Shown here one piece after another: positions 18,805-26,740 of a DNA stretch of 58,782 nucleotides. The stretch is from contig CALJRW010000055.1 of NCBI GenBank assembly GCA_937976335.1, forward strand, positions 1 to 58,782, in the 5' to 3' direction. Below the pieces are notes generated by a model. It had not been told where the DNA came from and searched no databases. It saw only the letters and a list, made by a program, of their open reading frames with translations. Origin of the DNA: an uncultured bacterium. GTDB lineage: Bacteria > Bdellovibrionota_C > UBA2361 > CALJRW01. The translations under genes and the position numbers were made by a program. The stretch's first letter is position 1, and the number at the start of each line of letters is the position of its first letter.

Positions 18805-21800
18805 ATGGACGATTTATTTAGCTTATTTGATAAACCAAAAAACCCAACTAGATTTGATGCTTTGAAAATTTCTTTGGCAAGTTCAGAGAAAATAAGAAGT
18901 TGGTCACATGGTGAAGTTACTAAGCCTGAGACTATAAATTATAGAACACTGAAGCCTGAAAGAGATGGTCTTTTTTGTGCTAAAATCTTTGGTCCAGTTA
19001 AGGATTATGAGTGTATTTGTGGAAAATATAAGCGTTTAAGACATAGAGGTGTAGTTTGTGAGAAGTGTGGAGTTGAAGTTATTCAATCAAAAGTTAGGAG
19101 AGAGCGTTTAGGTCACATTGAGTTAGCAAGTCCCGTAGCGCATATTTGGTTCTTAAAAAGTTTGCCTAGTCGTATTGCTACTGCAGTTGACATTACCCTT
19201 AGAGATCTAGAGAAAGTATTATATTTTGAAACTTTTATAGTAACCGATCCAGGTGATGTAGAAGATTTAGAAGTGTCACAAATATTAACTGAAAAAGAGT
19301 ATAGAGCGCTTCGTGCTGAGCATTTAGATGATTTTGAGGCAGGAATGGGAGCTGAAGCTGTTCTTAAACTACTTCAGGCAATTGATGTAGATAAAGAATG
19401 TGAGCAGTTAAGAAGTGATATTAAGACAGTTAAATCTGAAACTAAGAGAAAAAAATATATTAAGCGTTTAAAAGTTTTAAGTGCTTTTCAAGGTTGTGAT
19501 AACTTACCTGAATGGATGATCCTTAAGGTTGTGCCTGTAATTCCCCCTGACTTAAGGCCACTTGTGCCACTTGATGGAGGGCGTTTTGCAACTAGTGACT
19601 TAAACGATCTTTATAGAAGGGTAATAAATAGAAATAATAGACTTAAGCGTCTTTTAGATCTTCAGGCCCCTGACATTATTATTAGAAATGAAAAAAGAAT
19701 GCTTCAAGAGTCTGTTGATGCGCTTTTTGAAAACGGAAGAAGAGGAAGAACTATTACTGGTCCTAACAAAAGACCACTTAAATCTTTAAGTGATATGCTT
19801 AAAGGTAAAACTGGAAGGTTTAGACAAAACCTTTTAGGGAAACGTGTTGATTACTCTGGTCGTTCTGTAATTGTGGCTGGTCCAAATTTAAGATTGCATC
19901 AATGTGGCTTGCCAAAAAGAATGGCACTCGAATTGTTTAAGCCTTTTCTTTATAACAAGCTTGAGGATAGAGGGTATGTTGCTACAATTAAGAGTGCTAA
20001 AAAAATGGTTGAACAAGAAATTCCAGTTGTTTGGGATATTCTAGAAGAAGTCATTAAAGAGCATCCTGTGCTTTTAAACCGTGCTCCAACACTTCACAGA
20101 CTTGGAATTCAAGCATTTGAACCAATCTTGATTGAAGGAAAGGCAATTCAATTGCATCCCTTAGTTTGTACTGCTTTTAACGCAGATTTTGATGGCGATC
20201 AGATGGCAGTGCATGTTCCTCTATCGATAGAAGCGCAAGTTGAAGCTCGTGCTTTAATGATGTCTAGTAATAATGTTCTTAGTCCGCAAAATGGAAAGCC
20301 GATTATCTATCCAACTCAGGATATTGTTTTAGGTCTTTACTATATGACAAGAGAGCGTCCTTTTGTTGAAGGGACAGGAAGAATCTTTGCTTCTGATGAG
20401 GAGGTTTGGATTGCTTGGGAGTCAAGAACTGTAAATATTCAAGCTGGCATAAAATGTAGAATTGAAGGAAAGCTGGTAGAAACAACAGTTGGAAGAGTTT
20501 TGCTATGGTATATGCTTCCTAAGATACTTCCTTTTGCTTCTTTAAACAAAATTTTAAAGAGAAAAGATTTAACTAATTTATTAAACGATTGCTATAGAGT
20601 TGGTGGAAATAAATCTACAGTGATTTTTGCTGATCGCTTAAAAGACATTGGTTACAAGTTTGCAACTATTGCAGGAATTTCTATTGGAATTTGTGATATG
20701 GTAATTCCTGAAAGTAAGCAAAAGATTATTGCTGAAGCGGATGCTAGGGTTGCTGAAATTGATAATCAATATCAAGAAGGTCTTATCACTTCTGGTGAAA
20801 GGTATAATAAGGTTATTGATGTTTGGTCTGAAGTTGGAGATACAATTTCAGATGATATGATGGTTGGAATTGCGTCTTCTGAGTTCATTAATCATGATAA
20901 TGATGAGCGAGTTACAGGTCCATCTTATAATCCAATTTTTGTAATGGCTGATTCTGGAGCAAGGGGTTCTCCACAGCAGATTCGTCAGCTTGCTGGGATG
21001 AGGGGGCTAATGGCAAAACCTGATGGTTCTATTATTGAGCAACCTATTAAAGCAAACTTCCGTGAAGGCTTAACAGTGCTTCAGTATTTTGTATCTACTC
21101 ACGGTGCTAGGAAAGGATTGGCTGATACGGCATTAAAAACTGCAAACTCTGGATATTTAACTAGAAAGTTAGTTGATGTTGCGCAAGATAGTATTATTGT
21201 TATTGAAGATTGTGGAACAACAGCATTTCTAGAGCTTGAGTCTTTAATTGAAGGTGGAGAAGAAATTGAAGCTTTAGCAACTAGAATTCTTGGTAGAGTT
21301 GCTGCTGAAGATATTTTAGATCCAATTTCTAATGAAGTTTTAATTGAGCGTAATAAGGAAATAGACGAAGAAGGGTGTGAGAGAATAGCAAATTCTGGTC
21401 TTGATTCTGTTAGAATTAGATCTGCTCTTAGTTGTGAAGCTCCAAGAGGAGTATGCCAAGCATGTTATGGACGTGATCTTGGTCGTGGGCATATGGTTAA
21501 CCTTGGTGAGGCTGTAGGTGTTATTGCCGCTCAATCAATTGGTGAGCCAGGAACTCAGCTTACTATGCGTACTTTCCATATTGGTGGTGCAGCGTCTGGT
21601 AGAGCCGAGCAAACTTCCCTTGAAATTCGTTATCCTGGTAAAGTTAAATTTGAAAGTGTTGTATGTGCTAATAAGGCAGATGGATCGTCAGTAGTGATGA
21701 GTAGAAAAGCTGAGTTAGTTGTCATTGATGCTAAGGACGGACGAGAAAGAGAAAGACATCATTTAGTTTATGGTGCAACTTTAAAAGCTAAAGAAGGAGA

Positions 21801-22941
21801 TCTTGTAGAAACAGGTCAAACTGTAGCTGAATGGGATCCGTTTACAATTCCAGTTCTCAGTGAAGTTGCAGGTCGTGTTGAGTTACTTGATGTAAATGAA
21901 CAGACAATGGAAGAAAGAACTGATGAGCGAACTGGTTTCTCAGAGCGTGAAATAATTCCTCCTAAAGATAAAACTAGCGATCTAAGACCGCGAGTAGTTG
22001 TATATGGAGAAGGTGGAAAAACTAAAGTATACAACCTTCCAATTGGGGTTAGGTTAGTTGTTGAGCATAATTCTGATATTGATGCAGGGGATGTAATTGC
22101 CAAGCGTGAAAGAGCTACTACCAAAACTAAGGATATTACTGGTGGACTTCCAAGAGTTGTTGAGCTTTTTGAAGCAAGAAAGCCAAAAGATCCGGCAGTG
22201 GTTGCGGAAGTTGATGGTGTAATTAGCTTTGGTGAAGATTCTAGAGGTAAGCGAAGAATGATTCTTACTCCAGAGTTTGGAGAAGCTGTTGAGTACTTGG
22301 TTGCAAAAACAAAACACATTGCAGTTCAAGCGGGTGACCATGTAAGAATGGGAGATGCGATGACTGATGGTTCTGAAAATCCACATGACATTTTAAAAGT
22401 TCAAGGTGTTACAGCTCTTGCTGAGTATCTATTGAATGAAGTTCAACAGATTTACAGACTTCAAGGTGTTAGAATTGATGATAAGCATATTGAAGTTATT
22501 GTAAGACAGATGCTGAAGCGAGTTAAGATTACTGATATGGGAGATACAGAATTTCTTATTGGAGATAATGTAGATAGGCTTGCTTTAATTGAAGCTAATG
22601 AGAAAGTTGTTGCAAATGGCGGTCTGCCGGCTAAGTATGAGTATCTCTTAATGGGAATTACTAAAGCATCCCTTTCTTCAGATTCTTTTATCTCAGCTGC
22701 TAGTTTCCAAGAAACTACTAAAGTCCTTACTCAAGCTGCTGTGTCTGGTAAAATTGATGGCCTTAAAGGATTAAAAGAAAACGTTATCATGGGACGATTA
22801 ATTCCTGCCGGTTCAGGTGTTGATCGATACACAGAACGAGAAATTTATGTAGAAGGTCAAGACGATCAGCCTGAGCAAGAAGAGCGTAGGGAGTTTAGAA
22901 TTAAGCAAAGTTCGGTTGAGAGCTTGGCTGGCTTGTTGTAG
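18805..22941 (+). CDS. rpoC: DNA-directed RNA polymerase subunit beta'
   Basis: Carries the polymerase active site. In 1378 residues: the N-terminal zinc ribbon ([20 protein letters not shown], about 72-91), the Mg2+-binding NADFDGDQM at 459-467, the trigger-loop region ([11 protein letters not shown]), and the second zinc site ([17 protein letters not shown], about 877-893). Length and architecture resemble the proteobacterial-type subunit. The ATG follows an AAGGAATTG element. It ends the beta operon; an R2 half repeat starts 41 bp after the stop. Confidence 0.99.
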   Translation: MDDLFSLFDKPKNPTRFDALKISLASSEKIRSWSHGEVTKPETINYRTLKPERDGLFCAKIFGPVKDYECICGKYKRLRHRGVVCEKCGVEVIQSKVRRERLGHIELASPVAHIWFLKSLPSRIATAVDITLRDLEKVLYFETFIVTDPGDVEDLEVSQILTEKEYRALRAEHLDDFEAGMGAEAVLKLLQAIDVDKECEQLRSDIKTVKSETKRKKYIKRLKVLSAFQGCDNLPEWMILKVVPVIPPDLRPLVPLDGGRFATSDLNDLYRRVINRNNRLKRLLDLQAPDIIIRNEKRMLQESVDALFENGRRGRTITGPNKRPLKSLSDMLKGKTGRFRQNLLGKRVDYSGRSVIVAGPNLRLHQCGLPKRMALELFKPFLYNKLEDRGYVATIKSAKKMVEQEIPVVWDILEEVIKEHPVLLNRAPTLHRLGIQAFEPILIEGKAIQLHPLVCTAFNADFDGDQMAVHVPLSIEAQVEARALMMSSNNVLSPQNGKPIIYPTQDIVLGLYYMTRERPFVEGTGRIFASDEEVWIAWESRTVNIQAGIKCRIEGKLVETTVGRVLLWYMLPKILPFASLNKILKRKDLTNLLNDCYRVGGNKSTVIFADRLKDIGYKFATIAGISIGICDMVIPESKQKIIAEADARVAEIDNQYQEGLITSGERYNKVIDVWSEVGDTISDDMMVGIASSEFINHDNDERVTGPSYNPIFVMADSGARGSPQQIRQLAGMRGLMAKPDGSIIEQPIKANFREGLTVLQYFVSTHGARKGLADTALKTANSGYLTRKLVDVAQDSIIVIEDCGTTAFLELESLIEGGEEIEALATRILGRVAAEDILDPISNEVLIERNKEIDEEGCERIANSGLDSVRIRSALSCEAPRGVCQACYGRDLGRGHMVNLGEAVGVIAAQSIGEPGTQLTMRTFHIGGAASGRAEQTSLEIRYPGKVKFESVVCANKADGSSVVMSRKAELVVIDAKDGRERERHHLVYGATLKAKEGDLVETGQTVAEWDPFTIPVLSEVAGRVELLDVNEQTMEERTDERTGFSEREIIPPKDKTSDLRPRVVVYGEGGKTKVYNLPIGVRLVVEHNSDIDAGDVIAKRERATTKTKDITGGLPRVVELFEARKPKDPAVVAEVDGVISFGEDSRGKRRMILTPEFGEAVEYLVAKTKHIAVQAGDHVRMGDAMTDGSENPHDILKVQGVTALAEYLLNEVQQIYRLQGVRIDDKHIEVIVRQMLKRVKITDMGDTEFLIGDNVDRLALIEANEKVVANGGLPAKYEYLLMGITKASLSSDSFISAASFQETTKVLTQAAVSGKIDGLKGLKENVIMGRLIPAGSGVDRYTEREIYVEGQDDQPEQEERREFRIKQSSVESLAGLL

Positions 22942-22982
22942 GTCATATAGTTCATTTCTACTTTACTGCTGTTAGTTTTGTT

Positions 22983-23028
22983 TAGTGACGCAGGGGTCTG
23001 GAGATGTGGAGTTTCTTGAGTTTTTTAC
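22983..23028. repeat. R2 repeat, half copy
   Basis: Starts tagtgacgcaggggtctgga and matches most positions of the right arm of the R2 palindrome at 26649-26698. No inverted partner is present nearby, so this is a half element. It lies between rpoC and the asparaginase-like gene, and with the 26589-26687 copy it brackets 3.6 kb. Confidence 0.7.
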
Positions 23029-23082
23029 TTTTTAGGTGACTTTCAAGATAAAATAGTTCATAAGAACTGTTGCAATTTTATT

Positions 23083-23568
23083 ATGATTAGATTGCTTACG
23101 ACAGGTGGAACTTTTGACAAAGTTTATTGCCCAATCAAAAAAAAGATGATTCTAGAGGAGTCAAAGATTCCTGAAATTCTTAAAAATGCTAATTGCAGAA
23201 GAATAGTTCGAGTTGAACATATTATAAAAAAGTTTAGTAATTTTTTTGTAGATTCTGATTTTAAGAAAATTATTCGTAAATGTAAAAAGTCAAGAGAGCG
23301 TTCTATTGTAATAACTCATGGGACTGAAAAGATGTCAGAAACTGCAAAGCTTTTAGTAAATGCAAAGATTAATAAGACAATAGTGCTCGTTGGTGCTATG
23401 ATTCCTTATTCGATCCCAGAAAATGATGCTAGCTTTAATTTAGGTTTTGCCATAGGTGTTGTTCAAACTTTACCTGTTGGTGTTTATGTAGCTATGAATG
23501 GTAAAATTTTTGATGGTTCAAAAGTAGTCAAAAATAGGGTGCTTGGGAGATTTGAGGCTGTTAAGTAA
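23083..23568 (+). CDS. Single-domain asparaginase-like protein (N-terminal domain only)
   Basis: The 161-residue protein matches only the N-terminal domain of type I/II L-asparaginases (normally about 330 residues). TTGGTF at 6-11 provides the first catalytic Thr (T10). ITHGTEKM at 77-84 provides the second (T81), with Glu82 replacing the usual Asp. VGAMIPYS and the DASFNLG segment complete the domain. The catalytic Lys expected some ten residues after the last segment is not evident. Natural asparaginases need the second domain for the dimer active site, so activity is doubtful unless a partner exists. The reading frame ends cleanly, with no trace of the missing half in the 219 bp that follow. 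The substrate is unknown. Confidence 0.75.
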   Translation: MIRLLTTGGTFDKVYCPIKKKMILEESKIPEILKNANCRRIVRVEHIIKKFSNFFVDSDFKKIIRKCKKSRERSIVITHGTEKMSETAKLLVNAKINKTIVLVGAMIPYSIPENDASFNLGFAIGVVQTLPVGVYVAMNGKIFDGSKVVKNRVLGRFEAVK

Positions 23569-23595
23569 ATACAATATTTTGTAAAGAAAAACTCA

Positions 23596-23622
23596 AAATT
23601 ATTCATTTAAGTTGAATAATTT
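23596..23622 (+). terminator. Candidate hairpin downstream of the asparaginase-like gene
   Basis: A perfect 10-bp A/T stem (aaattattca paired with tgaataattt) around a 7-nt loop, 27 bp after the stop codon. Only a couple of T residues follow, so intrinsic termination would be weak. The 23623-23787 stretch shows nothing else. Confidence 0.4.
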
Positions 23623-23814
23623 CGCCAAATACTTCATTGTGTATGAAGATTTTTTCAATAATCTCAATAAGCCTAAATTTTAGTCTTTAACTAAAGAATA
23701 AAAAGAGAAACATGTATTGCTACAAAGATCTGTTTTCTAAGAGAGTTTTTTGTTGATTTATAAGTTAGTAAGATTATTGTAATACAAGTGGAGAGGGTAA
23801 ATAAGAGGAGCCAT

Positions 23815-24288
23815 ATGAAAACCTTAATTTTTGTAATATACATCTTTGTTAGTACTACGATAGGACATGCTCAAGTAAATCTTGTAAAGAAACTAAATTT
23901 AAACAGTTTTGTTGAAGATCTTTGGGGCGACCCAGTAGTAAAAAAGACTGAAATCGATTTTGACTCAGATTCGTTAGATGATATTTTAGTATGTACAACG
24001 TGTGGGAATAGTGTATGCAATTGCCATATTTTTCTTCAAACAACTTCAAATAAGTATTTGCATTTAAATGGAATTTTGCCTATAAATTTTTCTGATTCGA
24101 GTAGTAATTTTGAGATTTTACGTAAAAACAACAGAGGGATGAACGACTTACTTATATATAATCATCTTGGCTCTGATAATTACAAGCTTATGCGTTATGC
24201 ATTTGATGGTAGTCAATATAAAGAGATTGCTACAATTAAAGGTGGTTCGGAATTGTCTAAATTTATTCATACTGAATTTAGTGATTGA
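23815..24288 (+). CDS. Small secreted protein of unknown function
   Basis: About 157 residues. The start at 23815 is chosen because a GAGGAG site stands 6 nt upstream and it places a signal peptide at the very N-terminus (MKTLIFVIYIF, cleavage likely after IGHA). An open GTG nine codons earlier is less likely. The mature part contains DFDSDSLDD (about 52-60), an Asp-rich loop like VCBS/FG-GAP calcium-binding turns. Next comes a Cys cluster, CTTCGNSVCNCH (about 64-75), which could bind a metal or form disulphides. I recognise no family. It lies upstream of the sugar kinases on the same strand, but a 191-bp gap argues against a shared operon. Confidence 0.65.
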   Translation: MKTLIFVIYIFVSTTIGHAQVNLVKKLNLNSFVEDLWGDPVVKKTEIDFDSDSLDDILVCTTCGNSVCNCHIFLQTTSNKYLHLNGILPINFSDSSSNFEILRKNNRGMNDLLIYNHLGSDNYKLMRYAFDGSQYKEIATIKGGSELSKFIHTEFSD

Positions 24289-24390
24289 TTTATAGCTAAC
24301 GATGGGCTCTCTTCTTTTAGCGCAAAGTTGTTAAATTAAGATATCAAATTGAATCTTTAGCTCTTAAAATTAATTTTGCTACTAGATTTT

Positions 24391-24440
24391 CTCTGTGAAA
24401 TACTCCCTGTACTCTCCGCCTCTGCGGTTTAAAAAACTCC
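24391..24440. repeat. Degenerate CTCTGYG-type periodic repeat
   Basis: The stretch contains ctctgtg, ctccctgtactctccg and cctctgcggttt in series. Its complement reads aaaccgcagaggcggagag, then acagggag, then cacagagaaaat. From memory this resembles the recurrent 'ACCGCAGAGGCGCAGAG' intergenic repeat seen in many environmental genomes. The remainder of the 24289-24479 gap holds nothing I can identify. Confidence 0.4.
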
Positions 24441-24479
24441 TATTCCCCAAACTAATACTATGTTTAAATAAAAACCATC

Positions 24480-25523
24480 GTGAATTCAGAAAAACTAAAT
24501 AAAATCTCACTTGATACTTTTAACGAGAAACCAAACAAAATAATCAAAGTTTCTGAGCCGCTTCTAGGAGGACAGATTTTTAGACTTGAATTTAACACTT
24601 TTAAAATTCACGCCGTGTCAGGCATTTCAAAAAAAGAATTAGACGCACTTGATGTAATGTATAAGCATTTTATTAACTACGATATTCCTTTAGCTAAAGT
24701 TCATTACATTAATCCTGATGAAGGAATTATATTTCAAGAATATCTTACAACAATAACGCTTCTGGATGTAGTTCAGAAAACAAGAGGTGTTGAAGTGCAA
24801 TTTAAAGAAACGGTAGAAATATATAAAAAGCTAATTAAGCATCTTGTAGTAATGCAAATTGATGCAGGTATTCCTCTAATTAAACAAGTAGGACAAGAAG
24901 TTATTCATTATAGTGAAGATAAAATATTTTTAGATCTAGTTTATTTTCTTGATTATTATTTGCCTAATTCAAATGTAAAATATGACAGAGAGAAACTAAA
25001 AAATGAAGCTCAAACATTTTCTAAATATTTAGCAAGTTTTGGGCAAAATTATTTTTATTATAGAGATTTAATGACTAGAAATATTTTACTTAAAGAATCA
25101 AAACCTTATTTTCTAGATTATCAAGGAGGTAGAGCAGGGTTTATAGGTGTGATATCAGCGCCACTTGCGCCATCTATTACTTCTCTTCTAAATCATACAA
25201 GAGCTAATTTGCCTAGAAAAATTCGCGAAGAGTTGCTAAGCTTTTATATTTCTGAAGTTAAAAGTCGTGAAAAGTTAGATGAAAAAAAGTTTTACGAATC
25301 CTATAAAGCTTATTCAATACTTAAGAATTTACAAAACCTTGGAACTTACGCTTATTATGGATATAGCAAAAACGTTGCTGGCTATGATGGGGGAAAAGCT
25401 AAGTTTTTAGATAATATTCCTAATGTTCTAAATGAACTTAAGATAGAAATAGAAAATTATAGTTTTTCTCAAGATTTATCATATTTTTCTAAAATTTGTT
25501 TTGAGCTTGTAAGTGTTGATTAG
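24480..25523 (+). CDS. AmgK-like phosphotransferase (MurNAc/GlcNAc-1-kinase type, APH fold)
   Basis: A 347-residue aminoglycoside-phosphotransferase-fold kinase, closest in pattern to the COG3178 group that includes AmgK, the anomeric N-acetylmuramate kinase of cell-wall recycling. The catalytic loop is YYRDLMTRNIL, with Asp196 and Asn201; Tyr replaces the usual His of HRD. The metal-binding loop is FLDYQGGRAG with Asp213, and the QGGR signature is diagnostic of this group. Translation starts at GTG without a clear ribosome-binding site. The neighbouring GlcNAc kinase and NagZ-SpoIID support a role in peptidoglycan sugar salvage. Substrate specificity (MurNAc, GlcNAc, other sugar) is inferred, and no MurU-like nucleotidyltransferase is seen in the window. 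Confidence 0.7.
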   Translation: MNSEKLNKISLDTFNEKPNKIIKVSEPLLGGQIFRLEFNTFKIHAVSGISKKELDALDVMYKHFINYDIPLAKVHYINPDEGIIFQEYLTTITLLDVVQKTRGVEVQFKETVEIYKKLIKHLVVMQIDAGIPLIKQVGQEVIHYSEDKIFLDLVYFLDYYLPNSNVKYDREKLKNEAQTFSKYLASFGQNYFYYRDLMTRNILLKESKPYFLDYQGGRAGFIGVISAPLAPSITSLLNHTRANLPRKIREELLSFYISEVKSREKLDEKKFYESYKAYSILKNLQNLGTYAYYGYSKNVAGYDGGKAKFLDNIPNVLNELKIEIENYSFSQDLSYFSKICFELVSVD

Positions 25524-25587
25524 TTTTTTTGATTAGATTAGAGCGATGTGTTAAGATTACGTTTTAGTAAATTTATTGTGTATTTAT

Positions 25588-26568
25588 ATGAACTTAAATG
25601 AAGAGTCTAAATTATTTCTTTGTGTAGATGCAGGAGGCACTAAAACTAGAGCTTTTGAGTGCTTAGCAACTCAAAGGACGGACGGTGAAGTAGATATTGT
25701 AGAGCTTTCAGATAATAGTTTTGGGCCTGGTAATTATTTTACAAATGGTTCTGAAGTGACAAGCAAAAGGGTAGCAGAGATCTCTCAAGGCTTAGTAGGT
25801 AAATTTAAGGATGCAGAATCTATAGATAGAAAGAATTATAATGTTTTTGCAGGTTTTGCAGGTGTCAGAGGTCAAGAGCGAAAAAGTGATGTGCAAAATA
25901 AGTTTATAGCTGAAGGGTTTAGCGAAGAAAAGATAGTTATAGATAGTGATTCTGATTTAATACTTAGAGCTTTAAACCGAGAAGCAATTTTAGCAATAGC
26001 TGGAACTGGTAGTATAGTTGTTGCTAATTTAACTGATAGTGAATCAACTACAAAAAGAGCTGATGGAGCTGGATGGGAAACTGGTCAAGAGTTTAGTGGG
26101 CATCGTTTAGGGATAGAAGCTACTGAAATTGCTAGAGATATGAATTTAGGAAATTGCGAAAAAACAGAGCTTTATTCTGTTGTTCAAAATTTTTATAAAC
26201 AAGAAATTACTAATAAACTTTATATGAGCATGAATGTAAGAGAAAAAGTTTCTTATGTTGCAGAGCTAGCACCAAAAATATTTGAGTTAGCACATGAAGG
26301 CGAAGAACACTCGCAAAGAATTATTGCTAAAGCTGTAGAGAATGCAAAAGAACAGATTGTAAGCGTCTATGAAATGTTAGAAGAAAAAATTCCCAAAGTA
26401 GCGTTTTGGGGTGGTATGGCAAAAGCAGAATTGCCACAAAAGCTTTTTTTAGACCCTCTTCGCGCTAGTTTAAAAGCTAATTCAATAGATTTGTCAGTAG
26501 AAGTTATAACCTTTGACCCTGTGATTGAAGCTATTAAATATGAAGTTAAAAGACGAAGCATAGCCTAA
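25588..26568 (+). CDS. BadF/BadG/BcrA/BcrD-family ATPase, probable N-acetylglucosamine kinase
   Basis: The 326-residue ASKHA-fold protein has the phosphate-1 loop DAGGTKTR at 14-21, the GFAGVRG segment near 89-95, AIAGTGSIV at about 131-139 (phosphate 2) and DGAGWETGQE (about 154-163). The last resembles the GGWGWLLGDEGS region of mammalian and bacterial NAGK. Such enzymes phosphorylate GlcNAc at O6. An upstream in-frame TTG at 25576 would add four residues; ATG at 25588 is preferred. It follows the AmgK-like gene by 64 bp and precedes NagZ-SpoIID, consistent with phosphorylation of released GlcNAc. Confidence 0.75.
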   Translation: MNLNEESKLFLCVDAGGTKTRAFECLATQRTDGEVDIVELSDNSFGPGNYFTNGSEVTSKRVAEISQGLVGKFKDAESIDRKNYNVFAGFAGVRGQERKSDVQNKFIAEGFSEEKIVIDSDSDLILRALNREAILAIAGTGSIVVANLTDSESTTKRADGAGWETGQEFSGHRLGIEATEIARDMNLGNCEKTELYSVVQNFYKQEITNKLYMSMNVREKVSYVAELAPKIFELAHEGEEHSQRIIAKAVENAKEQIVSVYEMLEEKIPKVAFWGGMAKAELPQKLFLDPLRASLKANSIDLSVEVITFDPVIEAIKYEVKRRSIA

Positions 26569-26588
26569 ATTTAACGCTAACAAGTAAG

Positions 26589-26687
26589 CCTCTAGAAACT
26601 CCAGATCTCTAAAACTCTGCGTCACTATGAATTAAAGAGTGTTTTACTTAGTGACGCGGGGTTCTAGAGATCTGGAGTTTCTAGAGG
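26589..26687. repeat. R2 palindromic repeat, full copy
   Basis: Two 39-bp arms (26589-26627 and 26649-26687) are inverted copies with 3 mismatches, both carrying agatctggagtttctagagg or its complement, around a 21-nt loop. The right arm continues with similarity to the half copy at 22983-23028. The element sits between the GlcNAc kinase and NagZ-SpoIID and would form a very stable RNA hairpin. Part of it is formally an open frame joined to the next gene, but this is not expected to be translated. Confidence 0.85.
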
Positions 26688-26740
26688 GTTTGTTACTTCA
26701 CAGCTCTTCCAAAGTTTGCTATAAAAACTCTAGTACTCTT

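Noticed and set aside
26639..26740. N-terminal extension of NagZ-SpoIID beginning at GTG 26639
   Set aside because: The added 34 codons are the right arm of the R2 palindrome and its flank; the family-like protein begins after ATG 26741.
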